From contig JALJCO010013366.1 in assembly GCA_023101725.1 (NCBI GenBank), forward strand, positions 124,001-188,000: a stretch of 64,000 nt of DNA. Reading direction: 5' to 3'. Position 1 is the first letter of the stretch. Every line of letters starts with the position of its first letter. A program made the position numbers and the translations under genes. Under the pieces are notes generated by a model. The model searched no databases and had not been told where the DNA came from. It worked only from the letters and a program-made list of their open reading frames with translations. This stretch comes from Atherinomorus stipes (lineage: Eukaryota > Chordata > Actinopteri > Atheriniformes > Atherinidae). Positions 27,301 to 36,839 of the stretch are shown here, one piece after another.

Positions 27301-27403
27301 GTCCCCCTACCTCCCGGAGGACTGCTATGACAATGGCACAGACAGCGACTATGTGTCCCACATGGACGGATCTGTGATTTCACGCAGGGAGTGGTATGTT
27401 TAA
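14382..27403 (+). CDS. nectin3: nectin-3-like cell-adhesion protein, exons 2-6 (5' partial)
   Basis: Nectins are single-pass Ig-family adhesion proteins at adherens junctions; they pair across cells and bind afadin inside the cell. Five exons (14382-14729, 20719-21018, 22085-22202, 24519-24670, 26757-27403) join in frame to 521 codons plus stop. They encode a V-type Ig domain, a second Ig domain in one exon, a third Ig domain split over two exons, a stalk rich in Pro, Ser and Thr, one transmembrane helix and a cytoplasmic tail of about 150 residues. Nectin-3 rather than nectin-1, -2 or -4 is indicated by RRTFRGDY after the membrane, [13 protein letters not shown], and the end [12 protein letters not shown], whose last four residues are the afadin PDZ ligand. 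The first exon (5' UTR and signal peptide) was not found and is probably upstream. Teleosts can have two nectin3 copies; which one this is cannot be told here. Confidence 0.93.
15476..17091 (-). mobile_element. Tc1/mariner-like transposon, inactivated, with long inverted repeats
   Basis: The ends are CAGTGGGTACGGAAAG and CTTTCCGTACCCACTG, flanked by TA at 15474-15475 and 17092-17093. The inverted repeats extend inward about 210 bases (15476-15691 against 16877-17091), with the inner motif around TATCACATGGTCATAATAATTCAGACCC repeated in inverted form. The element is 1616 bases, the usual Tc1 size. It lies in nectin3 intron 2 in antisense orientation. Confidence 0.92.
15800..16720 (-). pseudogene. 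Tc1-like transposase, frameshifted
   Basis: Two minus-strand frames overlap at 16328-16374 without joining. The upstream one (16666 to 16328) carries the paired helix-turn-helix region ([20 protein letters not shown]) and a GRP-type linker RPGRPAKLS. The downstream one (16374 to 15961) has the DDE start [13 protein letters not shown] and [13 protein letters not shown]. After that the frame breaks again, and the third acidic motif SPDLNTVE is readable only in another frame near 15890. At least two frameshifts therefore make the gene inactive. Confidence 0.88.
19773..19802. repeat. C homopolymer
   Basis: Near-pure run of C broken by a single G, in nectin3 intron 2. Confidence 0.9.
20719..21018 (+). 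CDS. nectin3: nectin3 exon 3: second Ig domain
   Basis: The acceptor is GTAATCAG and the donor GTAAGT; the exon is exactly 300 bases and phase 1 at both ends. It starts VEPKVYV, the linker that follows the V domain in nectins. The cysteine pair is in VASCIAERG and [13 protein letters not shown] and NGT are possible glycosylation sites. Its GC content is clearly above the surrounding intron. Confidence 0.93.
22085..22202 (+). CDS. nectin3: nectin3 exon 4: first half of third Ig domain
   Basis: The exon follows a TTTAACAG acceptor and ends before GTTAGT. It reads APVVTIEG, then NWYVGQ and the first cysteine in [11 protein letters not shown]. The last codon is split AG/G with exon 5, giving WVRLDG. 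An intron inside the third Ig domain is typical of nectins. Confidence 0.92.
22515..23097. repeat. hAT-like MITE in nectin3 intron 4
   Basis: The terminal inverted repeats GGCTACGTTCACACTGCAG (22515-22533) and CTGCAGTGTGAATGTAGCC (23079-23097) match at 18 of 19 positions. The interior is non-coding. No clear 8-base target duplication was seen, so the superfamily is a guess from the end sequence. Confidence 0.8.
24175..24363. repeat. A-rich low-complexity tract
   Basis: Nearly pure A/G sequence ending in a run of about 45 A, within intron 4 about 155 bases before exon 5. It may be the tail of a plus-strand retroelement, but no flanking duplication was identified. Confidence 0.8.
24519..24670 (+). 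CDS. nectin3: nectin3 exon 5: second half of third Ig domain
   Basis: The acceptor is CTGTTTAG and the donor GTACTT. It continues the third Ig domain: [18 protein letters not shown], then [10 protein letters not shown] with the second cysteine, and ends FWVQ in phase 1. The exon lies just after a 180-base A-rich tract in the intron. Confidence 0.92.
24671..26756 (+). other. nectin3 intron 5
   Basis: Bounded by GTACTT and CTCTGCAG. Short open frames around 25471-25838 and 26194-26510 show no domain and no supporting splice context; they are treated as intron. Confidence 0.8.
26757..27403 (+). CDS. nectin3: nectin3 terminal coding exon: stalk, TM helix, cytoplasmic tail
   Basis: The acceptor is CTCTGCAG; the split codon gives DPPPTT. 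A Thr/Ser/Pro stalk is followed by a helix from about [10 protein letters not shown] through [12 protein letters not shown], a stop-transfer RQRR, and the tail with [11 protein letters not shown] and YYPDHYN. Translation stops with TAA after EWYV. All of the transmembrane and tail sequence is in one uninterrupted exon. Confidence 0.94.
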
Positions 27404-30400
27404 AGAAAGATGCAGATACAAGAAAAATGGACAACTAACTGAGAATAAGTGACAGATATTTCACTAAAGATGTGTTGTAGGCTAAAAACGCATAAATGAA
27501 ATTTCTCAGTTTCACAATGAGCTCTTTGAACAATTCTGCTCTGCCTTGATTGTAACCACTTAACCTTAAGGGTGTGTTTGTGGACTGCATTACACTTTTG
27601 TAGCATTTCAAAGAGCTACAGATGAGCTGGAACGCTTCAGTGATGTTATCATGTTTGCTTTGGCATACAGAGTTGTTGCAACTGATGCGAGTGAGGTTTT
27701 GTTTTGTTTTCTGCTTGTTTGTGTTTGCACCTGTCTTTTTCACAGGTCAAAGGTCAGGTGTTCAGACACGTTGGTGAAGTATTTATACCCCTGACTGACT
27801 AAGCTCTGCTCCCATAAAACCTCACAACTTCTGTGGCATTTGGGAAATGGTCTCTTGGCTGGTTAGAGCATTTTCACACAAACGTTCATCATGGCTGCAA
27901 CCAGTATTTAAAGCAAAGGATATTGCATGCTTTCTGAATGCAAAAGTGTTAGGTGAAAGGGAAAGTCACAAGATTAAAAGGGAGAAAAGCACGGGCATTG
28001 TACCAAGGGAAAAACAAGCTGGTTGATGGGCTGGTTCATTACATGAAAACACTGCCTTCTGTAAACTTTTTAGTGCATTTCTTCTGTGGCTGTTGCAAAC
28101 TCGCAGTATTTCCTGGAGTGGCAAACCTGCCACCTGAGCTCAGTCCCTCTCTGTGGAAGAACCTTTACTCTCAGCTTTACTAATGCTTACATATTAAACA
28201 CATCTCTGTTTGTAAAGTGGCAATCCAAAATGTTGACAGCAGTGGTTACCCAGACTACTGTAAGTGTGCTTTCAATTCAGTGCATTTATTTATTTATGTA
28301 AAAAAAAATGTTACAAATGCATACAGCGCACAGTCTCAGGTTGCTTTTATATAGTTACAAAAAGAAAAAATATAACCATGATCTGATTTACTGTAATACA
28401 CATATCCCTCATGGGTTTCCAGTAAAATTGGTTACCTTGCTAAAATCGGGGGGGGTGGGGGGGTGTCAGTAAGTCAGTGGTGTGGAGCATAATGAAAGTA
28501 CCAGTCTGGCAATCATTGTCTCACTTCGTTGGCAAAATTATGCTGAGCAGTTGCAGTAACCCCTTCCACATTATTTAAAGGATAAATTCTTACAATGCAA
28601 ATAAAACATTGATGTCTTGTAAAGAAGTGACTGTTGAAATTATGTTTCATTACATGCAGAACTCTGGCACCTCAAGTGAAAACTGCAACACAGATACTTG
28701 TTTGGCTGCTGCAGAAAAAGTCCTGACCTCTGACAGAGTAAAACTGGGGTTTGATAATAAGATAAACCAGATCCTTTTTGAAATATGTCGACCCAGTCAG
28801 ATTTGTGCAATTAGAAGCACAGTTCTGTTATTACAGTTGTCAGTAAACATCAAAAGGAGCCAGCCAGGCTCCTTCTTCACTTTGCCATGATAATAGGCTG
28901 CATCGCTGTCTTTTCCATTTTCCCCTCCCCAGTATGCTCCAGTTTCTCTCTGAGAGACCAACAGCAAGTGGTTGTTATAGGTTTTATAACATAGGATCAA
29001 AGTAATGACTTATAAATACCAGATGTGACTATAATAGCTGTCATCATCTGACATTATGCGGCTTCATGAACCACCAACACTTTCACTGCAACTGTTTAGA
29101 TGCTGTGATGTCGTTCATGATTGGAAATAAGCAACAAACAAAGAAAGGGGCAACAACTACTGTAACTCATCTTTCAGATTAAGTTTGATGTATGATCATT
29201 CATTTTGCTGGAAACGGTGCGAGCAGCTGATGTCACTCCCGAACAGGCTATAATGTTGGGGTTTGGCTCCTCTCAGGATATGCAGCGATCATGGAAACAA
29301 GAAACATAATCCATGAGTGAAGAAAATCTGAACTGTGCTGCTCTGAGCTGTCCCTGTAAAGGCTCCCCAAGGCATAGATATATGTATGCATTCTTTCCTT
29401 TTCCTCCAAACAACAAATCCAGTGAAATTAAGTTGAAACAAAAGGGCTGACATCATCCGTGATCTCATCTCTTCCTGCTTGATTTGACCTCACACTTTTC
29501 CACTTCATGCTCTGTTTTCTTTCCTCAGGAATGATACATGGATCAAAGTGGCCTTTGCTAAGTCTCGCGTGAAAGGGAAAAGTTACCCCTTTTTGGAAGA
29601 GTCCCCTTTTAGTTCGTGAGGGTGTTTGTTGCCAGAAAAATGTCTCCTATGTGTGTTACAGTTGGATCATTGCAGGAGGTTGGCTACACTTTGATGTCTT
29701 CTTTCTTATTGGGGGTTTTATAGATTTTGGGTGCGCTTCTCCACCCTCATTTTCTCATGCCAGCTCTTTAGGCGAAGGTTTAGATGTCCTGGAATAACTG
29801 CTTTAATCTCTTTAGCTCGCTCTCGCCCTCATCTCCATACACACACACTCGGTCACCACACATCTGCTACTGCAGCCCACATTCAAAGAGTTCCCCACCT
29901 CAAGCCTTCAGCTTTTTAATCAACTTTTATATCCTGCCTCATCACACTTGGCGACAGAAGTGCTTGGACCGTGTGATATATGACACTTTTGTTCCTGCAT
30001 GCACTTTTTTTTTTTCTTTTAAGTAACATTTACTCATTGCAGAAAACTTCAGTTTCTTATTTTGTAAAGTCACTCCATACAGTACTCCATACTGGTGCTG
30101 ATCTTTTCATTACTATCAGCTTCAAAATAAGCTGAAGTGATTAGTTATTTTGTACAGTTTTTCATCCTTTCTGATGGTCCCTTACCAGCTGGTTGCATGT
30201 ATACTTTGTTTCCAACAGTTTTCATTATTTTCCATCACTGATGTTTATATACATGTACATATTATGGATGGGATTAGTCTGGGATTAGCTTTTCTCATGG
30301 TTGTTTGTGTACAGTTTGTTCTGGTCTCCCCTACTGAATAGCTGGTGCCTTAAATGGCCTGAGCGATGCACAGAAACTTTAAAAGCTGACACTTACTGAA

Positions 30401-31667
30401 AGCATTGATGTAAAGGATAATGAAATCATAAAAAATGGGCAAATGTCCCCTTTTTATATGTATTCCATCTTCATATTTAAGATTTGCTGTTATTAAAGAC
30501 TCTAAATAGACAAATAGACTACAGATTGATTATCATGCCTTACAGACTTTGAAAGGACACATGTAACAAGTTGGTTACTGAGAAATTTGTAAGAGCAATG
30601 TTTCACTGGGAATTTAGGCAAGCCAGACTTAAAGAAAATATTATCGTTGTGTAAATATGCTGGCTTTTTTTTATTATTGAAATAAATCATATTTTTTTGT
30701 ATGAGGTCTGTAATTTTCACAGAGTATTAGTTTATCTCACGAGCGTCCGCAGGGCTCTTGTCTGATGATATCGTAGAGGGTGTTCCTGTTTTCACTGCAT
30801 TTCATATTTGTTCTTGAGAGTTTGACCAATGATTTTGTATGACGTTCTTTAAATGACGGATATCTCACAGGAATCAAATGAAAGGGTGGTAGATTGTCTT
30901 TTGTTTTTCTGTTTGCAATAAAACCACCATTATTGCACTCAAATGTGTCCTGGGATCCTGCTTTCAGAGAGGATGTTTTTCCAGTCAGTTTAAAAGATGG
31001 AGCATGTTGAGCTAATATTGTTTTTCTAATTGCACATGTCAAGATTTTATTGGACAATGGTACAAGAGGTGATGCAAGACTAGTGTAATAACCCTGAGGA
31101 AAATACCGTCAACACTATAAATGTATGGCTTTAGATGATATCAGACTCATTGAAAAAAAAAAAACTTTTTGTGTGTCACCACTATAACTATGCAAATGTA
31201 AATTATTTAAAAAGTGTAAAAGCAAACAAATACTGACCAGTTTCCATGTAGATTTACTCTAAAAGAGATTATTCAGATGTGAGGCAGGTGGCTTGAGTCA
31301 TTTACCACTGACCTGTCCCTTTAGGGAGACTTATTGTAGGTCCTGCGTATCTTCATTCAAATTGTAGAAGCCACAGATTTTCTTAACATTTAAGAACTAA
31401 ATTGAGATTTTTTCCTTTCTTTTTTAGGCCAAGGAATCAGCAAATTTAACTTTGTTCGAGACCTTTAGCTTAACATTTCCATTTCAGATCTGGCAACAAA
31501 GACCTTTCATAACAAAAGAAAATCAGATACTTAATTTTAAATAAAAAAAAAAAAAAAATCAAATGCTTTAATTTTTCAGAGCTTACTCATTTCTTAAACT
31601 TGTTCCTATTTACTCAAAGTTGACATTTAAGCCATGGATTGATGGTTTAACCATTTATTTGTGTATT
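27404..31667 (+). other. nectin3 3' UTR and downstream flank, no further gene seen
   Basis: No long coding frame is supported here. Canonical AATAAA signals occur at 28599-28604 and 30681-30686, so a 3' UTR of about 1.2 or 3.3 kb is possible; which is used cannot be read from sequence. A G-rich run lies at about 28447-28466. A CTCAG acceptor followed by a short open frame at 29529-29619 is treated under findings. Confidence 0.45.
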
Positions 31668-32258
31668 TACACACTCAAAAATAGAGGTACCAATTTGTAC
31701 TTAAAAGGGTACAAAGCTTGTGTGGGGGGGTTATTTTTTAAAGACATTTCTGTACCTTTCGGTCCTGGTCCATTTTTTGTACCTTAACAAGCTGTATGAG
31801 ATAATAAAGTACAATTAAACCAATTAAAAATGATGAATAAAAGTCAATAAAATAGAAATTATGACAACAATCAAAGATGCTAATAATAATTGAATAATCA
31901 TTATATAAATATTACACCAAACACATATATAATTATACATATAATTATTACTATGAATAGGCTACTCTGACTACTATTATTATGAAAATCATAATATAAT
32001 AACTATAACTATGCTACTGTTTAGAAGGACTGCTATTTATAGTTATTGTACAAGCGACGCACATTTTTCAATGCTGCAGGTACCCTTAGGGTTGAAATGG
32101 TACAAATTTGTACTTTGTATTACCTTGGACCCTTTATATATAGGTACACTTCTGGCCTCATAAAGACCAATATTGTACTTTTGAGAGAACATTTGTAAAA
32201 AAATGTACCTACGGGTACAGAAATGTTCCTGTCTCGTACCTCTATTTTTGAGTGTGTA
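31668..32258. repeat. MITE with perfect 23-base terminal inverted repeats
   Basis: TACACACTCAAAAATAGAGG starts the left repeat (31668-31690), and its exact reverse complement ends the element (32236-32258). The outer TA on both sides suggests a TA target site as in Tc1/mariner-type elements. The interior is AT-rich with GGTAC/GTACA-rich subterminal parts; no coding. Confidence 0.85.
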
Positions 32259-32789
32259 TGACAAGGATTCTGGAAGTAAAGATCTTTTGTCTCAATGGGT
32301 CTTTACTGTCAAAAGGAAGGACAAATACTGTAAATAATTAAACACACAGGGCCCTGAGCCAATCCCCTCCTTTCATTTCTCAAATCGTACTCCCTCACCT
32401 TGTCTTCTTATCTGCCCAACTTAAGAGATGAGCTGAGAAGTTGAGTTAAGATTAATTTAACAAGCTGAAGCATCCTTTCTGCAAAGCTGCCATTTCAAGC
32501 CATCATCAGCTGAATAAGATCTGTTGCTGCATCATTTGCTCATTGTTTTGTTTCAGCAGCTGCATCTTGTGATTTCTGTCCTGTTAGGATTTGTAGTGTT
32601 CATGACAACAAATAATTTTACATTTAATTCAATTTACAATGGAACACACTCAAGGGGTGGGGTGGCCAGGGGGCACTAGCAACTTATGAAATAAATCTGA
32701 TTGGAAGACAGAAGGACAGAGAAGTCTTTGCAGGCCTGCATGGATCAGCAGTGTCACTGCACCAGTTTGAAATAATTGTTAGTGGTTTC

Positions 32790-34182
32790 TTAAAGGGACA
32801 TCGTGTGTAACAACTTCTGTTATCTATCCTGTAAGCTCTGAATTCGCCATTCATGTCATTCATATATACATAAACCTGGCAGGCTCGGTGGTGGCTACCA
32901 TGTCGTGTCCTCATGTTTTTATGTTCAGTAGAAGCATGACAGCAGGAAACCACGGAAACTCACCGGAGACACAGGAGTTGTCGGCTGAGGTCGAGGTCCT
33001 GCTTTTGAAAAGTCACTCTGGTGCTGTGAGGAGGAATCGAGAGTTACACTGATGCTGGGTTCATGTGCAGTCGGGCAGACGGCTGTCGGTAACAAACCAG
33101 ATGTCATTTTAATCACAGAAGCCGAGAGAAAGATGGTAAAACATGGGTCAGGGAAAACAATACGACATCACCATGACAACATATCAGAGATGGGGACTAA
33201 CGTCACTGTAACTGACGGACCACTTCTTCACAGGGTCCTTTACAATTTAAAGAGCCATTTTTCAACTCAACCCAGCTATTGAAGTTGTTCAGAGCTGCAA
33301 ATGTTTCATGGTCTTTTGAAAAAAGGCAACTTAAACTTAACTTTTAGGGGAGTGGATGGCCTAGTGGTAGCATCGTGGGCTTTGGCGCGGAGGACCCGGA
33401 TTCGAGTCCCCGACACGACTAGGTGAACCACTGTGGACCCCTGAGCAAGGTCCTTAACCCCCCAACTGCTCCCCGGGCGCCTTAAGTAGCAGCCCGCTGC
33501 TCTCTGATACTAATGTACAGAGATGGGTTAAATGCAGAGCCCTAATTTCCCCTCGGGGATCTTAACAGTATAGCAAAAAAAAAAAAAAAAAAAAAAAACT
33601 TTTAGGCCTACTATAAAAAAAAATTTGCTTTCATTTTAAAGGAACCAATTCTATTTCTACTTTTAGGTTTTGAAATAAAAATAGAAAATTTGACTGTATA
33701 AAAAAGTTGAATAAATGAAAATATTGCAGGAAATTGAGTGGAAAAAAAGCACCTAGTTTCCAAGTAAAACGTAACCTAGTGACAAGAGAAATGGATTTAA
33801 ATGATTACTGGTACTTAGTGTCATTATGTTGAGGAAAGTCAATGTGATTATTTCATGAAAAAAAAATCTGCCAAAAAAAACCTATGTATATGTTAAAAAA
33901 AAACAAACAAACAAAAAAACACTAGTTGTTTCTTTTTCATTTGTTGTCAAAGTTATTGAGAGCCATTTAATTGATTTATTAATTTAATTTAATTGAGAGC
34001 CATTTATTTGTGGAAAGCCCTCAGAGCCACTTGTGACTCTGGAGCCGCAGGTTGCAGACCCCTGACAGACAGGCCTTCACATGCAGCGGCTGTCTGCTGT
34101 CTGCCCGGTTTCACATGAATGTGGCATGAAAAATATGAGTGAGTTGCTTGCGATATACAACTGCTACACAATGTCCCTTTAA
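32790..34182. repeat. Inverted-repeat element with nested SINE
   Basis: TTAAAGGGACATCGTGTGTA at the left mirrors TACACAATGTCCCTTTAA at the right, with one or two mismatches. Internal sequence near 33060-33080 and 34080-34110 is also partly inverted. A SINE and a hAT-like end (CGCAGGTTGCAGACCCCTG at 34047-34065) sit inside, so it is composite. Confidence 0.65.
33348..33598 (+). mobile_element. tRNA-derived SINE with A tail
   Basis: A box-like TGGCCTAGTGGTAGC (33357-33371) and B box-like GGATTCGAGTC mark a tRNA-derived head with an internal pol III promoter. A unique body and an A tail (33575-33598) follow. It is inserted in the larger inverted-repeat element at 32790-34182. Confidence 0.8.
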
Positions 34183-34265
34183 CATTTGGTATGTAAAATC
34201 TCTTGTATATCCAAGAAATTGTTTATACCAGAAATATTATTCTATGTTATTGTCAGACATTCATT

Positions 34266-34872
34266 TAAAGGAGTAATCACCTGGAAATTGCATTTCTCTA
34301 GTTAAAACATGTTTATTGGTGTTGGAGTGAAATGTAAACTTGCCTGAAACCCCCCCATTTTTTACACGGTCCAGTTTTTTCATTTGGGCTCTTTCCTCAC
34401 ACCAGAACAGCCCACAAGAGCTAAATCCCGAAATTGTGAGATTGTGTCGTTTTGTTTAATCCCTTCACTGAGCCTCTATTCGTCTGCGGGGCTGAACGTA
34501 ACGTGGGTTTATCGGTAGTACTGGAACCAGACCACACACACAGCTACAAATCAATTTTATTTTGCAAAAATATTGATGAATATCACACACATCATAGGTG
34601 CGTCCACCTCCAACCACCTCCCAGCTTGAGGTGTGTTGGCCGTCTGCTCACATCCGCAGCATCAGGCTGACAGCCTCTAAAATGCAGCTGTTTGGACTTT
34701 TCCCTGTTCATTACTCGTATCCGCGCTCCTTGGTATCGACAAGTAGTGGTATGAGTAAAGGGTCAGAATATGCACTTTGTTTGATGTTTTTTTTCTAACA
34801 AGTTTTTAGATATTATTTTAAGACATTGTAAGGAGAGTGGACAGATTAAAAGACCAGGTGATTACTCCTTTA
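34266..34872. repeat. MITE with perfect 19-base terminal inverted repeats
   Basis: TAAAGGAGTAATCACCTGG (34266-34284) and its exact reverse complement at 34854-34872. The interior is non-coding. It lies 84 bases after the neighbouring composite element. Confidence 0.85.
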
Positions 34873-36839
34873 ACAAACACTTAGTACACTTTAAAACGTG
34901 TTTTGAAGTCTTAGAGCTTTCAAAACATGGATAAAACACCAAATTATTGGAACAGGGAACATAACAGAATAATATTGGATAAAAGCATTAGGTTTGGCTG
35001 CACAATCAGTACATACAAATATACGTCAGTATCATGCATATTACTTAACAACAAGAAAAAGTTCTCCATAAGAATTTATTCCATATCGTAGCATGCCATA
35101 CCAGTTTTATTTACATAGCCGTTAATAGACAACACATGGGTGATCAAAGTGACACATACAAGTCAAAACAATTTTTATGTTACAAGAGTTTTTCTAATAA
35201 TAGAATAAAATTCTCTTCCAAGTGTTATCAGGGAATCATGCCCTGTTTTGCCTGTTTTGTTGTTGTTGTTGCTTTTGCTTTAGATGCTACACGTGAAAGC
35301 AAAACCTGCATAAAGACAGCCTATCAATTTGACTAGTTTTTGATTTTGTGATCAAAAATAATTGTATTTGGAAATATACATAACAAATCATGTTCAGTGC
35401 TGTCTTCATGCAGTAAACAAAAACTTCTTTTTTTTTTACTAGTTTTATAGGACAAAAAAGATATAGACAGATCTGTTATCATAACCTGTCAACAAAAGAC
35501 TGTTGCAGTGTTCATGTCCAGTGTGCATAGGAGGCCCAGAGCTTCTTGGATATCTTTCTGTATATTCCCAAATTTGTGCAATAGTTCATGTTCTTACTGA
35601 TCACATGCAGAAAACATTTGTTATAAAGCTGATTACATACAGAATCTGATGTTTGAACAAAACCCTTTGTAAATTACAACAAGACAAACCAAATAACTAC
35701 ACAAGTAACTACTCCAAAACATGTACATAAATATGTGTATAAAATAATGGTATTTATTCAATCTTCAACAACTTCATGGAATATTGCACCAAAGAGCAAA
35801 TTGATTTAAGATTTCAACAAAAAACTGGTGGGTTATACTTAAAAATGACAACCAAAATATCACAATTTTATTAATAAATTATCCAAATTTTGCGAATGAT
35901 CAAACTTAAGTATCACTTCAAAAATTGTACAGCACTGGAACTAGCTAAATCTACAAACTATTCCCTCATGATCACTCAAATATGTTGGCACAGCTGTAGC
36001 CACAGTAGCTCTCTGTCTTCAAATAAACATGATCTATTAAAAGTTCCCTTCTATGTTGTTGGTTGTCGAACTGCTTGACTATATCCTCACTTTGTGATGA
36101 GTTGGGAAATTGTTGATTTTAAAATGTCTTCCTTGAAGTCCCCCATCACTTCAGCTGATACTGAGAATATCAAGTAACTGATGTTGCAATCCACCCTTAG
36201 TTGCCCTTTCTTACTCTGACTCTATGCGAATGGAACCAACTAAATATCCAGAAACATTCCTAGTTTGTTTTTTTTTTTTTCCTTCCCACACAGTCATCAT
36301 CAAATTTTACAAAAACTTTCCAAGGAAATTCATGTAACAACAGCACAAACACCATTAACAAGACCATCTGCAACTTCAACATTTTTACACGCGCACTCAA
36401 ACATGTATGTGGAGCATTTTAACTTTGGACCTATATGACATAATATGTTGATATTTACTTTTGACAACAATTTTACTTTCTCCCTACACATCAACATTTT
36501 GAAGTTTGTCTGTTTTGGGCTTGACCTTCTAGCCATGTAATGTGTCTCTGGAAAATAACTTGCTTTGCAGAATTCATAGCAAACTTCCTGATTACAATGC
36601 TGAACTCAGATTACTGGAATAAAATGATTATCCTCAGACTTTAAGTATATTTCACTTTTTACTCATATCATTGCTGTGCTCATTGTTGTGGTTTTAATTT
36701 CTACCTTTGAAGCCCTATTATGACCATACTGCAGTTTATCTGTGTTTTTTTATATTCTGACACAAAAGCATATTTTGTTGCTAACCACTTTAAGCATGCC
36801 TAACAACGAGTTTCCTTAACGCTAACCTTACGTTGACTT
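34873..36839. other. Intergenic DNA and 3' flank of the protease-like gene
   Basis: AT-rich sequence without a supported gene. For the minus-strand gene that stops at 36840, the reverse complement of 36693-36698 reads ATTAAA about 145 bases beyond the stop, a possible polyadenylation signal. Confidence 0.4.

Noticed and set aside
33357..33430. tRNA gene
   Set aside because: A- and B-box-like sequences are present, but the body and A tail show a SINE; no intact cloverleaf with a proper acceptor stem was seen.
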